NCBI RefSeq assembly: GCF_000632715.1
Contig: NZ_BAWO01000026.1
Location: forward strand, 1 to 38,858
From: Parageobacillus caldoxylosilyticus NBRC 107762
GTDB taxonomy: Bacteria; Bacillota; Bacilli; Bacillales; Anoxybacillaceae
Direction: 5' to 3'
DNA: 38,858 nucleotides
Both the position numbers and the translations under genes were made by a program. Shown piece after piece: positions 26,547-35,245 of this stretch (positions within the stretch are counted from its first letter, which is position 1; each line of letters starts with the position of its first letter). Below the pieces are notes generated by a model that was not told the origin of the DNA, did no database searches, and worked only from the letters and a program-made list of their open reading frames with translations.

Positions 26547-28331
26547 TTACACAATATAACGTTCGGCTTCAATGAGCGCGGCTGCGGCTTCGCGTTTTTT
26601 CGCAATGATGTTGATTGGCATGTAGCGTGTCAACTTTCGCAAAGCGGACAGCATCATGCGCAATGCGTCGCCTTCTTCCACGGCAATGAGCGTTTCTTTT
26701 GCATGGGCTTCGATTTCATTGAACGCTTCTTGGCAAAAGATTTGCGTATAAAGGATTTTTTGTTTGTTTTTCTCTTCTCCAGAGTTTTTGATCGCTTTTT
26801 CCGTGCGAAGCACCGCCGATTCCATCGCGTAAATATTCGCAACAATATCCGCAATATTGACTAAAATTTCTTGCTCTTCTTCGAGTTTCGGGCCGAATTT
26901 TTGTGCTGCCAATCCTGCCGCCATGAGCGCAATTTTTTTCGCGTTGCGCACTAAATATTTTTCTTGTTCAAGCACGCCGTCGCCGACTTCTTCTGGCGCG
27001 AGCATCATTAATTCTTCCTGCAGCTGCTGCGCTTTTTGCAAAAGCGGCAACTCGCCTTTCATCGCTTTTTTCAAATACATTCCTGGAACGAGCAGACGGT
27101 TGATTTCATTTGTCCCTTCGAAAATGCGGTTAATGCGGGAATCGCGATAGGCGCGTTCAATTTCATATTCTTGCATAAATCCGTAGCCGCCGTGGATTTG
27201 TACGCCTTCGTCCACGATATAATCCAATGTTTCCGTCGCAAAGAATTTATTCAGCGAACATTCAATCGCATATTCGGCAATCGATTTGGCGATTTCTTTT
27301 CCGTCTTTTGCTTTTTCTTTATCCAAAAGACTCATCCGCTCATCAAATAGACCGACTGTGCGATAAACAGAGCTTTCGGTTGCGTACAAACGGGAAGCCA
27401 TCGTCGCGAATTTTTCTTGCGTTAACGTAAATTGTGAAATTGGCCGTTTAAATTGCTGGCGCTGATTTGCGTATTGAAGCGTAATTTCAAGCGCCCGTTT
27501 CGCGCCGCCAACCGCGCCGACGCCAAGTTTATAACGCCCGATATTCAGAATGTTAAACGCAATCACATGTCCCTTGCCGACTTCGCCAAGCAAGTTTTCT
27601 TTCGGAACAGGAACATCCTGTAAAATCAACGTCCGCGTCGACGAGCTTTTAATTCCCATTTTCTTTTCTTCCGCACCGGTCGATACGCCCGGGAAGTCCC
27701 GTTCCACGATGAATGCGGAGAAATGTTCGCCGTCTACTTTCGCATATACGACAAAGATATCCGCAAATCCAGCGTTCGTAATCCATTGTTTTTCCCCGTT
27801 TAAAATATAATGAGTGCCTTCGGCGTTTAATTTCGCCATCGTTTTTGCTCCTAATGCGTCGGAACCAGAACCAGGTTCTGTCAGTGCATAGGCGGCGATT
27901 TTTTCACCGGTCGCAAGCGACGGCAAGTATTTTTTCTTTTGTTCTTCCGTTCCGAACAGAACGATTGGAAGCGACCCGATTCCGACATGGGCGCCGTGGG
28001 AAATCGAGAAACCGCCAGCGCGCGCCATTTTTTCCCCAATCAACGCGGAGCTGATTTTATCCAGCCCTAACCCGCCGTACTCTTCCGGAATGTCGGCGCT
28101 AAGCAATCCGAGCTCGCCCGCTTTTCTTAATAATTTTACAGAGCGGTCAAATTCATGATTTTCTAAATGCTCTAATTGCGGAAGCACCTCATTGACGACA
28201 TAATCTTCCGTCGTTTTCGCAATCATTTTATGCTCATCGGTAAAATCCTCCGGCGTAAATACGCGTTCGCAAGGAATATCTTCGATAAGGAAGCTCCCAC
28301 CTTTAATCGCGTTTTCCAATGTTTTTGCCAT
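26547..28331 (-). CDS. fadE: Acyl-CoA dehydrogenase
   Basis: FadE catalyses the FAD-dependent first step of beta-oxidation. The 594-residue protein has the acyl-CoA dehydrogenase domain in residues 30-425 and a C-terminal extension (430-594) typical of the long FadE type of Bacillales. Motifs include YALTEPGSGSDA and WITNAGFADIF for FAD and substrate binding, and the catalytic Glu E405 in RIFEGTNEINR. The ATG at 28331 has AGGGGAGG upstream. It is the last gene of fadN-fadA-fadE. Confidence 0.95.
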   Translation of the reverse strand: MAKTLENAIKGGSFLIEDIPCERVFTPEDFTDEHKMIAKTTEDYVVNEVLPQLEHLENHEFDRSVKLLRKAGELGLLSADIPEEYGGLGLDKISSALIGEKMARAGGFSISHGAHVGIGSLPIVLFGTEEQKKKYLPSLATGEKIAAYALTEPGSGSDALGAKTMAKLNAEGTHYILNGEKQWITNAGFADIFVVYAKVDGEHFSAFIVERDFPGVSTGAEEKKMGIKSSSTRTLILQDVPVPKENLLGEVGKGHVIAFNILNIGRYKLGVGAVGGAKRALEITLQYANQRQQFKRPISQFTLTQEKFATMASRLYATESSVYRTVGLFDERMSLLDKEKAKDGKEIAKSIAEYAIECSLNKFFATETLDYIVDEGVQIHGGYGFMQEYEIERAYRDSRINRIFEGTNEINRLLVPGMYLKKAMKGELPLLQKAQQLQEELMMLAPEEVGDGVLEQEKYLVRNAKKIALMAAGLAAQKFGPKLEEEQEILVNIADIVANIYAMESAVLRTEKAIKNSGEEKNKQKILYTQIFCQEAFNEIEAHAKETLIAVEEGDALRMMLSALRKLTRYMPINIIAKKREAAAALIEAERYIV

Positions 28332-28395
28332 TTTTGTACTCCTCCCCTAAATTTTATATCGTCGAGCGGCGAACTACGCCGCCCGCTAGATCCAA

Positions 28396-29568
28396 TTAGA
28401 TTAATTCAAATACTCCCGCTGCTCCCATACCGCCGCCAATGCACATCGTCACGATGCCAAATTGCACGTTGCGGCGGCGCATTTCATAAAGTAGCGACAG
28501 CGTCAGTTTGGCTCCCGTGCAGCCAAGCGGATGGCCTAGCGCAATCGCTCCGCCGTTGACGTTGACTTTGTCTTCATCCAATCCAAGCTCACGAATGACT
28601 TGGATCGATTGCGAAGCAAATGCTTCGTTCAACTCGATTAATCCGATGTCGGAAAGCTCCAAGCCAGCTAGTTTCAACGCTTTCGGAATCGCCGCCACCG
28701 GGCCGATTCCCATTACTTCCGGCGGCACTCCGGCAACGGCAAACGAACGGAATTTTCCAAGCGGTTTTAAGCCGAGCGATTCTGCTTTTTCGCGGTCCAT
28801 CACCATCACCGCCGCCGCGCCATCGCTCATTTGCGACGCATTTCCGGCCGTTACCGTTCCATTGATGGAAAATGCCGGACGAAGCTTGGCTAGTGCTTCC
28901 ATATTCGTATCCGGACGGACTCCTTCGTCCTCTTCAAAAAGAATCGTTTTCTCGACTAGTTTGTTATTTTCAATTTTGCTTACTGTCACTTCGACGGGTA
29001 CAATTTCCTCTTTAAACTTGCCTTCGCGAATCGCTTTGGCCGCGCGCTGATGGCTGCGCACCGCAAACGCATCCTGGTCTTCGCGGCTGACGCCATATTT
29101 CATCGCGACTTGCTCTGCCGTATGCCCCATCGACATGTAATATTCTGGCGCTTCTTCGGCCAGCTTGGCGTTTGGGCGAATGACATGCCCCATCATCGGC
29201 ACTAAGCTCATCGATTCGACTCCGCCGGCAATCACCGTGTCGGAATGGCCAAGCATGACGCGCTCTGCCGCATACGCGATTGCTTGCAGTCCAGAAGAAC
29301 AATAACGATTAATCGTAATCGCCGGAACCGTATATGGAAGCCCGGCAAGCGCTCCAATGTTCCGCGCAATGTTCAAACCTTGCTCCGCTTCCGGCATCGC
29401 GCAGCCAATAATTAAGTCATCGATATTTCCTTCATAATTTCCTGCGCGTTTCAACGTTTCTTTCACAACAAGCGCTCCTAAGTCATCCGGTCGTACATGG
29501 GCGAGCGTACCTTTTTTCGCTTTTCCGACCGGTGTGCGCGCTCCAGCTACAATCACCGCTTCTCTCAC
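28396..29568 (-). CDS. fadA: Acetyl-CoA C-acyltransferase (3-ketoacyl-CoA thiolase)
   Basis: FadA cleaves 3-ketoacyl-CoA in the last step of each beta-oxidation round. From the GTG at 29568 (GGGGGGAAG upstream) it has 390 residues. The nucleophile is C90 in [12 protein letters not shown], the His lies in [11 protein letters not shown] and the second catalytic Cys in [13 protein letters not shown]. The longer in-frame start at 29592 runs through the ribosome site. It is preceded by an imperfect direct repeat in the gap after fadN. Confidence 0.95.
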   Translation of the reverse strand: MREAVIVAGARTPVGKAKKGTLAHVRPDDLGALVVKETLKRAGNYEGNIDDLIIGCAMPEAEQGLNIARNIGALAGLPYTVPAITINRYCSSGLQAIAYAAERVMLGHSDTVIAGGVESMSLVPMMGHVIRPNAKLAEEAPEYYMSMGHTAEQVAMKYGVSREDQDAFAVRSHQRAAKAIREGKFKEEIVPVEVTVSKIENNKLVEKTILFEEDEGVRPDTNMEALAKLRPAFSINGTVTAGNASQMSDGAAAVMVMDREKAESLGLKPLGKFRSFAVAGVPPEVMGIGPVAAIPKALKLAGLELSDIGLIELNEAFASQSIQVIRELGLDEDKVNVNGGAIALGHPLGCTGAKLTLSLLYEMRRRNVQFGIVTMCIGGGMGAAGVFELI

Positions 29569-29579
29569 AATCTTCCCCC

Positions 29580-29608
29580 CTATTTTTCTCAAGCGTTTAT
29601 TTCCAAGC
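29580..29608. repeat. Direct repeat copy 1 in the fadN-fadA gap
   Basis: A 29-base unit starting CTATTTTTCTCAAGCG and ending TTTCCAAGC. It matches copy 2 at about 27 positions, allowing a gap. It lies immediately upstream of the fadA ribosome site. Confidence 0.7.
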
Positions 29609-29643
29609 GCAGTTCGCCAGCGATGACGCTTTCATCGACAACA

Positions 29644-29671
29644 CTATTTTTCTCAGCGGTTATTTCCAAGC
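29644..29671. repeat. Direct repeat copy 2 in the fadN-fadA gap
   Basis: A 28-base unit starting CTATTTTTCTCAGCGG and ending TTTCCAAGC, 64 bases from copy 1. The two suggest a local duplication of the fadA leader. Confidence 0.7.
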
Positions 29672-29682
29672 CTCCCCCAGCA

Positions 29683-32067
29683 TTAATTGCGGAGCGGTTT
29701 GCCTTTCACAAGCATATGCTGCATTCTCGCTTGTGTTTTCGGCTCGCCGATCAAGCTTAAAAACGCTTCCCGCTCTAAATCGAGCAGGTATTGTTCGTCT
29801 ACTTCCGTTCCGTACGGAACTTTTCCGCCGGCAATGACATAGGCGAGTTTTTTCGCGATTTTCAAATCATGCTCGCTAATATAGCCGGAGTGGAACATCG
29901 ATTGCGCTCCTAAAAGCAATGCCGCATATCCTGTTTCCCCGACGACCGGCACTTTTTTGCGCATCGGCGGGCGATAACCTTGGTCATACAAGGAAATGAC
30001 CGCTTGTTTCGCTTCATAAATCAAATGGTCGCTGTTCATCGTAATGCCATCGCGCTGGTTTAAAAAGTTCAGTTCACGCGCTTCTGCTGCCGAACCGGAT
30101 ACTTTTGCCATCGCAATCGTTTCAAATACTTTATTGGTGATTTTTTGCAAATCGAAATCAATGCCGTTTGGCAGGCTGTTTAAATGTTTAATATACAGCT
30201 CTTTATTTCCTCCGCCGCCAGGAATGAGGCCGACACCGACTTCCACCAGCCCCATATACGTTTCTGCCGCTGCTTGAATGTGCGCAGTGGCAAGACATAC
30301 TTCCGTGCCGCCGCCGAGTGTCATCGCGAACGGTGCCGCTACAACTGGCTTCGGGCTGTATTTAATGTTCATCATCGCTTGCTGGAACTGGCGGACAGCA
30401 AGCTCAAGTTCAAAGTAGTTCTCATCTTGCGCTTCCATCAGCATCATCGCGAGATTAGCGCCGACGCAGAAGTTTTTGCCTTGGTTGCCAATGACAAGCC
30501 CTTTATAATTACGATCCACTTCTTCCAACGCATAATTAATCATTTGTACAATATCCGTGCCGATTGCGTTATTTGGCGAATGGAACTCTAATAAGGCGAC
30601 GTCATCGCCAAGATCGATCAAGCTGGCGCCGCTGTTTTTCTTAATGACGCCTTTTTGCTCTTTTATGCGCTTAATGTGAACGGTTTTTGGATTCTCTTCA
30701 ATAGGTTTATACTCTCCCCGGTCATAATAGAACACTTGCCCTTTTTCCAATTGATAAAAAGATGTAAATCCGTTGGCAAGCATATCGGTTACCCATGAAG
30801 GAATTTCCATGCCTTCCGCTTGCATTTTGCGAACGGATGGCTCAACGCCAATCGCATCCCACATTTCAAATGGCCCAAGCTCCCAGCCGAACCCCCATTT
30901 CATCGCCCGGTCGATGGCTACGATGTCATCGGCAATTTCACCGAGCAATTTCGCCGAGTAAAGCAGAGCTGGGGCGGTGATGTTCCAAAGGAACGTTCCA
31001 GCGCGGTCATCGGCATATACAAGCGCTTTCAACTTATTGGCTAATCCTTTTGCTTGCTTACTCATTTCCACCGCCGGAGTCGTTAATTTTTTGCGCGGCT
31101 CATATTCCAACGTTTCATAATTGAGCTCGAAAATCTCTTTTCCTTGTTTGACAAAAAAGCCTTGTCCGGATTTGCTGCCAAGCCAGCCTTTTTCCAGCAT
31201 TGCTTTCATAAAGTCCGGAACGCGGAACGCTTCTTTTTCTTCCCCCTCGACTTTTTCGAAAACGTTGTTGGCAACATGAATAAACGTATCCAAGCCAACG
31301 ACATCAAGCGTGCGGAATGTCGCGCTTTTTGGCCGGCCGATCAGCGGTCCAGTAATCGAATCCACTTCCCCGACGCTATATCCGCCTTTCATCATTTCTC
31401 TGACCGTAACTAATAAGCCGTAGGTGCCGATACGGTTGGCAATGAAGTTTGGCGTATCTTTCGCCATGACCACGCCTTTGCCGAGCACTTCTTCACCAAA
31501 TGTTTTCATGTAAGAAACAACTTTCGGATCGGTATCTTTTGTCGGAATAATTTCTAACAGTTTCAAATAGCGCGGCGGGTTAAAGAAATGCGTTCCTAAA
31601 AAGTGCTTTTTAAAGTCTTCCGAGCGTCCTTCCGCCATCGCCTCAATGGAAATGCCGGAAGTGTTCGAACTGACGATCGTTCCCGGTTTTCTTACTTCAT
31701 CCACTCTCGCGAACACGCCTTTTTTGATGTCTAAATTTTCGACAACGACTTCGATAATCCAGTCTGCTTCGGCGAGGCGGTGGAAATCGTCTTCGAAATT
31801 GCCGACTTCAATCAGCGACAAATTCGCCTTGGACATAAGCGGAGCCGGCTTTTGTTTCAACAGCTTTTGCAGCGCCTGATTTACAAGGCGGTTGCGCACT
31901 TCTTTATGTTCGAGCGTTAACCCTTTCGCTTCCTCTTCCTTCGTCAACTCACGCGGCACGATATCAAGAAGCAATGTCGGTATGCCTACGTTCGCCAAAT
32001 GGGCCGCGATTCCTGATCCCATTACGCCGGATCCCAGCACCGCAGCACGTCGAATGCGTTTCACCAT
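29683..32067 (-). CDS. fadN: 3-hydroxyacyl-CoA dehydrogenase / enoyl-CoA hydratase
   Basis: FadN is the bifunctional beta-oxidation enzyme. The 794-residue protein begins with the NAD-binding 3-hydroxyacyl-CoA dehydrogenase part (residues 1-420), showing VLGSGVMGSGIAAHLANVG and GTHFFNPPRYLKLLEIIPT. An enoyl-CoA hydratase part follows from about residue 475 to 700, with an oxyanion-hole segment GKNFCVGANLAMM and GGGTEVCLA. This order, dehydrogenase then hydratase, is the FadN arrangement of Bacillales. The ATG at 32067 has AAGGGGG upstream. It heads the operon, behind a near-consensus FadR site. Confidence 0.95.
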   Translation of the reverse strand: MVKRIRRAAVLGSGVMGSGIAAHLANVGIPTLLLDIVPRELTKEEEAKGLTLEHKEVRNRLVNQALQKLLKQKPAPLMSKANLSLIEVGNFEDDFHRLAEADWIIEVVVENLDIKKGVFARVDEVRKPGTIVSSNTSGISIEAMAEGRSEDFKKHFLGTHFFNPPRYLKLLEIIPTKDTDPKVVSYMKTFGEEVLGKGVVMAKDTPNFIANRIGTYGLLVTVREMMKGGYSVGEVDSITGPLIGRPKSATFRTLDVVGLDTFIHVANNVFEKVEGEEKEAFRVPDFMKAMLEKGWLGSKSGQGFFVKQGKEIFELNYETLEYEPRKKLTTPAVEMSKQAKGLANKLKALVYADDRAGTFLWNITAPALLYSAKLLGEIADDIVAIDRAMKWGFGWELGPFEMWDAIGVEPSVRKMQAEGMEIPSWVTDMLANGFTSFYQLEKGQVFYYDRGEYKPIEENPKTVHIKRIKEQKGVIKKNSGASLIDLGDDVALLEFHSPNNAIGTDIVQMINYALEEVDRNYKGLVIGNQGKNFCVGANLAMMLMEAQDENYFELELAVRQFQQAMMNIKYSPKPVVAAPFAMTLGGGTEVCLATAHIQAAAETYMGLVEVGVGLIPGGGGNKELYIKHLNSLPNGIDFDLQKITNKVFETIAMAKVSGSAAEARELNFLNQRDGITMNSDHLIYEAKQAVISLYDQGYRPPMRKKVPVVGETGYAALLLGAQSMFHSGYISEHDLKIAKKLAYVIAGGKVPYGTEVDEQYLLDLEREAFLSLIGEPKTQARMQHMLVKGKPLRN

Positions 32068-32089
32068 TCCTTTTCCCCCTTACCCATAT

Positions 32090-32112
32090 TGAATGAATCA
32101 TCATTCATTTTA
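32090..32112 (-). promoter_or_regulatory. FadR operator and fadN -10 element
   Basis: TGAATGAATCATCATTCA (32090-32107) matches the Bacillus FadR consensus TGAATGAMTANTCATTCA at all fixed positions but one. The probable -10, TAAAAT on the minus strand (32107-32112), abuts it; a weak TTCATG -35 lies 18 bases further up. FadR bound here would block the start of fadNAE until long-chain acyl-CoA releases it. Confidence 0.85.
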
Positions 32113-32254
32113 TCGCGAAAAAAAATGCGCCATGAAAATGATTTCTATACTAAATATAAAATATGTTAATAATTTTCGCAATATATAAACTTAACAATTT
32201 TTTCATTTATGACACCTTCTTTTTTTGGTGACGCTATAAACAGGGGGTGATACG

Positions 32255-32404
32255 ATGGCAAGGCTGAAAAAAAATCCTTCGCAACGCGGAATTAGCGCGG
32301 CAAGCGTCAAAGGCAACGCTGGTCCGACGGTGGAAATGGACGGCGGCGGCAAACGCACGAGCCAAAATCAGCAATATAAGCGGCATAATATGCAAGGAGA
32401 ATAA
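32255..32404 (+). CDS. yuzL: YuzL family small protein
   Basis: This 49-residue basic, Gly/Ser/Asn-rich protein starts MARLKKNPSQRGISAASVKG. The ATG at 32255 follows GGGGGTG. It has the length, composition and position (between fadN and the proline dehydrogenase gene) of B. subtilis YuzL, a small protein of unknown function. It looks unstructured and resembles small acid-soluble-type spore proteins only in composition. A strong bidirectional terminator follows. Confidence 0.75.
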   Translation: MARLKKNPSQRGISAASVKGNAGPTVEMDGGGKRTSQNQQYKRHNMQGE

Positions 32405-32422
32405 CCTTCTCGATACAATGAA

Positions 32423-32461
32423 AAAACGCATCACGTACCTAGACACACCGTGATGCGTTTT
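32423..32461. terminator. Bidirectional terminator between yuzL and the proline dehydrogenase gene
   Basis: A perfect 13-bp stem (AAAACGCATCACG with CGTGATGCGTTTT) has a 13-base loop, with TGCTTTT on the plus side and TTTTTTC on the minus side. Confidence 0.88.
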
Positions 32462-32517
32462 GCTTTTCCTTCAGGCAAGTTGGAGAGGGGAACTTTCACA
32501 CAACTCTTTTGGACAGC

Positions 32518-33438
32518 TTATTTGCGGAAAATCCCTTTTAACACAAAGGCGACGTTGGCCGGCCGCTCGGCGAGACGGCGCATAAAGTAGCCGTACCAGT
32601 CTGTGCCGTATGGAACATAGACGCGCATCGTATACCCTTCGCGTGCAAGCTGTTCTTGGCGCTCCGGACGAATTCCGTATAACATTTGGAATTCAAACTG
32701 GTTATTAGGGATGTTATATTCTTTGACAAGCTGCTTCGTGTATTCAATGATGGCATCGTCATGGGTCGCCACTGCCGTATAGTTACCATTTAATAAATGC
32801 ATTTTAATGATTTTTTTAAAGTTTTCATCGACGTCTTTTTTGTCCGGAAACGCCACTTCCGGCGATTCCTTATATGCCCCTTTGACAAGGCGCAAATTCG
32901 GATGGTATTCCTTCAAGTCTTCAATATCCGCTGCCGTACGGTATAGGTACGCTTGCAATACCGTTCCGACATTATCGTATTCCTTTTTCAACTGTTTAAA
33001 AATATCGAGCGTTTTTTGACAACGGGAATAATCTTCCATATCAATCGTAACAAACACGCCGTATTGTTTCGCCGTATCCAAAATGCGCCGCATATTGCGC
33101 ATCACAAGCTCGTCCGAGATATCCAAACCCATCGATGTCATTTTTAGCGACAGCTGCGAATTCAGCTTTTCTCTCCCGATCGCCTTAATCGCCTCAAGGC
33201 AGTGGTTCGCCATTTCGTTTGCTTCTTGCTCATTGTCGACAAATTCTCCTAAGTAGTCGACCGTCACAGCCAACCCTTTTTTATTTAATTGTTTAATCAC
33301 TTCGACAGCCTGTTCGATCGTTTCTCCTGCAACAAACCGGGAGGCACCAAAGCGAAGACCATATTTTTTCGCTAATTTGGTTAATGTCTTATTTTTCGAT
33401 AAAAACAAAAAAAAGTCGCGCATCAACTGCTCCATCAT
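32518..33438 (-). CDS. yusM: Proline dehydrogenase
   Basis: This FAD-dependent enzyme oxidises proline to pyrroline-5-carboxylate. The 306-residue TIM-barrel protein shows VTVDYLGE near the N-terminus, KMTSMGLDIS, VTIDMEDYSRC, LRLVKGAYKE, ATHDDAIIEY, EFQMLYGIRPERQ and the C-terminal RVYVPYGTDWYGYFMRRLAERP, which binds substrate and flavin. Position matches B. subtilis yusM (also called fadM). No pyrroline-5-carboxylate dehydrogenase gene lies beside it. The ATG at 33438 is followed at once by a second ATG at 33435 that has the better spacing to GGGGG. Confidence 0.92.
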   Translation of the reverse strand: MMEQLMRDFFLFLSKNKTLTKLAKKYGLRFGASRFVAGETIEQAVEVIKQLNKKGLAVTVDYLGEFVDNEQEANEMANHCLEAIKAIGREKLNSQLSLKMTSMGLDISDELVMRNMRRILDTAKQYGVFVTIDMEDYSRCQKTLDIFKQLKKEYDNVGTVLQAYLYRTAADIEDLKEYHPNLRLVKGAYKESPEVAFPDKKDVDENFKKIIKMHLLNGNYTAVATHDDAIIEYTKQLVKEYNIPNNQFEFQMLYGIRPERQEQLAREGYTMRVYVPYGTDWYGYFMRRLAERPANVAFVLKGIFRK

Positions 33439-33593
33439 TGTACCCCCTTATTTCGTAAACGCATTCATATTTTTATTGTAACATGTTTTCTTATTGTTGA
33501 ATATCTTTTTCGACAACATTCTCGCTGTGTATAGTTTTCCACAAAATGAACAATCTACAACTGAAACATTCATTTTGGAAGGGAGCATGATGT

Positions 33594-33857
33594 ATGCAAC
33601 AACAGATGAGCATGCAACAGCAAAACGTGATGCCGCAACCGCCGCAAATGATCTCAGCAAAGGACGCGATGTATTTTAACGACATGATGTCTTGGAATTT
33701 ACTCGCCATGAAAAAAGCACATTTTTTTGCAGCCCAATGCCAAGACAAAGAAGTGGCGCAAGCGCTTGAAAAAGCAGGACAAATGCACCAACGTCACTAT
33801 CAAAAAATTTTAAGCCACCTACAAAGTCCAAGCCAGCCTAAAATGACAATGCAATAA
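33594..33857 (+). CDS. CotF-like spore coat protein, first copy
   Basis: This 87-residue protein has a Gln/Met-rich start (MQQQMSMQQQ) followed by a CotF-type helical region, ISAKDAMYFNDMMSWNLLAM and ending near HQRHYQKILSHLQS. CotF-like proteins are small helical spore coat components. The ATG at 33594 has GGAAGGGAG eight bases upstream. A second, related gene follows 18 bases downstream, so the two form an operon expressed presumably in the mother cell. No signal peptide is present, as expected for coat proteins. Confidence 0.8.
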   Translation: MQQQMSMQQQNVMPQPPQMISAKDAMYFNDMMSWNLLAMKKAHFFAAQCQDKEVAQALEKAGQMHQRHYQKILSHLQSPSQPKMTMQ

Positions 33858-33875
33858 CAATCAGGAGGAATGATC

Positions 33876-34208
33876 ATGAACCAAAACCAAATTCAAAATC
33901 CAGAAACGCAAATACCAAAAACACCGCAAATGAACGACCGTGATTTTCTAAATGATATGTTAACGACGGAAAAATATATGGCTTCTTCATATGGCATATT
34001 TTTAAATGAAGCAAGCAACCAACAATTATATCAAGACATGATGAACATTTTTACCGAAACGCAAAATTGTCAACGTGAGCTGTTTAACTTAATGTTCAAA
34101 AAAGGCTGGTACAAACTTGAAGCTGCCGATCCACAAAAACTGCAGCAATCATATCAGCAATTCCAAGGATACACCAATCAATTCCCATATCAAAATACCG
34201 TTCAGTAA
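33876..34208 (+). CDS. yusN: CotF-like spore coat protein YusN
   Basis: This 110-residue CotF-type protein starts MNQNQIQNPETQIPKTPQMN. The segment DRDFLNDMLTTEKYMASSYG and a later NCQRELFNLMFKKGWYKLE are the family core, and the C-terminus is Gln/Tyr-rich. The ATG at 33876 has AGGAGG seven bases upstream; the ATG at 33870 is too close. Position after the proline dehydrogenase gene matches yusN. It ends at a strong terminator. Confidence 0.85.
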   Translation: MNQNQIQNPETQIPKTPQMNDRDFLNDMLTTEKYMASSYGIFLNEASNQQLYQDMMNIFTETQNCQRELFNLMFKKGWYKLEAADPQKLQQSYQQFQGYTNQFPYQNTVQ

Positions 34209-34231
34209 TACTCGCTCGTCCTTTTGCAACA

Positions 34232-34264
34232 AAAAAGCCATGATTGCACACATCATGGCTTTTT
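34232..34264. terminator. Bidirectional terminator between yusN and the DUF2573 gene
   Basis: A perfect 13-bp stem (AAAAAGCCATGAT with ATCATGGCTTTTT) has a 7-base loop. The DUF2573 gene's stop codon lies inside it. Confidence 0.9.
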
Positions 34265-34507
34265 CGCGTTCGCACGTGCTTCATCATTCAATCGTTTGAT
34301 TTCAGCGATGAGCTGCTTCATTTGTTCCTTTGCCTCCGGGTAAAGCTCATTCCAATGTTTCGCAAGAGCCGGCATCGATTTTGCCACATGAGAATATAAC
34401 GCCCATGCTTTTACTTTTTCTTTTAACTTTTCATTCGTTTGACCAAGCAACAGCTCTGTATATTTGTCCATGAGCGCCTCAAACTGCCGGAAAAACGTTT
34501 CATCCAT
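34253..34507 (-). CDS. DUF2573 family protein (YusU-like)
   Basis: This 84-residue, highly charged helical protein starts MDETFFRQFEALMDKYTELL and continues KVKAWALYSHVAKSMPALAKHW. It matches, as far as I recall, the DUF2573 family that includes B. subtilis YusU, of unknown function. The ATG at 34507 has GGAGG eight bases upstream; that site lies inside the longer frame from 34522, which is therefore rejected as the start. A good SigA promoter lies 36 bases further upstream. Confidence 0.75.
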   Translation of the reverse strand: MDETFFRQFEALMDKYTELLLGQTNEKLKEKVKAWALYSHVAKSMPALAKHWNELYPEAKEQMKQLIAEIKRLNDEARANAKKP

Positions 34508-34542
34508 GCCCTTTTCCTCCATACTTTTTTCAAACTTCTTAC

Positions 34543-34571
34543 ATTATAATAAAACAGGTGCATTCCTCCAA
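34543..34571 (-). promoter_or_regulatory. SigA promoter of the DUF2573 gene
   Basis: On the minus strand TTGGAG and a perfect TATAAT are spaced by 17 bases, 36 bases upstream of the start codon. Confidence 0.7.
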
Positions 34572-34891
34572 ACAACAGGTGAAACAATTGCCCTGACAGA
34601 AAATGATATTCGTCACCGTAAATTCGCGATTATGTATGAAATTTCTCAGAGCTCCGACCTCCCAACTATAAAAATGATTGCCCCATTCAGCATGGAAAAC
34701 CAAATAAATCGGCATGATACTCCCAACAACATTTGTAAAAAATTAGAAAGTTAAGTTGTAATTGAAAGGATAAGTCAATATGCTCGTAAACAAAAACCCC
34801 TCCACATCAAATAGAAATGCTTCATGAAACCATGCCTGTGATAGACCGATTCGATGACATAAAAAGCTCATATTGCCATTTTTTATTACAA
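34572..34891. other. Gene-free stretch with possible coding remnants
   Basis: No supported gene was found. The plus strand holds a short frame with TGETIALTENDIRHRKFAIM and the minus strand one with WFHEAFLFDVEGFLFTSIL, neither with a ribosome site or a recognised family. Both may be fragments of decayed genes, or chance. Confidence 0.3.
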
Positions 34892-34919
34892 AGCGTCCCG
34901 CATGGTGCGGGAGACGCTG
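34892..34919 (-). terminator. Terminator after the 47-residue Gly/Phe-rich gene
   Basis: AGCGTC-CCGCA and TGCGGGAGACGCT arms form a stem with a two-base bulge and a 3-base loop, just after the stop at 34924 on the minus strand. Confidence 0.65.
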
Positions 34920-34923
34920 TTTG

Positions 34924-35067
34924 TTAATACCAAAATACAACATACGGAGGGTATAGATAATACGGTCTTGGACGGAAGAAAAGCGGAAATGCTAGCGCAC
35001 TACCGAGCAATCCGCCTAGAAAGCTGCCTAAAAACGGACCGCCGAAAAATGCTGGTGGATATACCAT
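34924..35067 (-). CDS. Small Gly/Phe/Tyr-rich protein, 47 residues
   Basis: I do not recognise this short gene, which runs MVYPPAFFGGPFLGSFLGG, then LLGSALAFPLFF, then RPRPYYLYPPYVVFWY. It has one hydrophobic glycine-rich core and an aromatic, Pro-rich tail. The ATG at 35067 follows AAAGGGGG seven bases upstream, and a terminator lies right after the stop. The FFGG-GGLLGGAL pattern is shared with the 86-residue protein encoded at 35246-35506, so the two are probably paralogs. Possible roles include a spore or membrane-associated structural protein; this is a guess from composition. Confidence 0.7.
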   Translation of the reverse strand: MVYPPAFFGGPFLGSFLGGLLGSALAFPLFFRPRPYYLYPPYVVFWY

Positions 35068-35207
35068 CACGATTCCCCCTTTACAAAATAGAACTGGACA
35101 CCATTATGCTATGTTAATGAAGGACAAATGGAGCAAGGAATCAGCCTACTTTTTCATAAGTTTTTCATATGAATAATACGGATAGCCATCACTTTTGTAA
35201 AAAATTA

Positions 35208-35233
35208 AAGCCTGCCATGTAACCGGCAGGCTT
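35208..35233 (-). terminator. Terminator after the 86-residue Gly/Phe/Trp-rich gene
   Basis: A perfect 9-bp stem (AAGCCTGCC with GGCAGGCTT) is followed on the minus strand by TAATTTTTT. Confidence 0.85.
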
Positions 35234-35245
35234 AAGCAATGTTTA

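Noticed and set aside
28508-29050. 180-residue frame on the plus strand opposite fadA
   Set aside because: It is the complement of a complete thiolase gene and has no ribosome site.
34464-34754. Plus-strand frame of 96 residues across the DUF2573 promoter
   Set aside because: It overlaps the 5' end and promoter of the DUF2573 gene and has no start signal.
34743-34943. Minus-strand frame of 66 residues
   Set aside because: It starts inside the 47-residue gene in another frame, crosses that gene's terminator and has no ribosome site.
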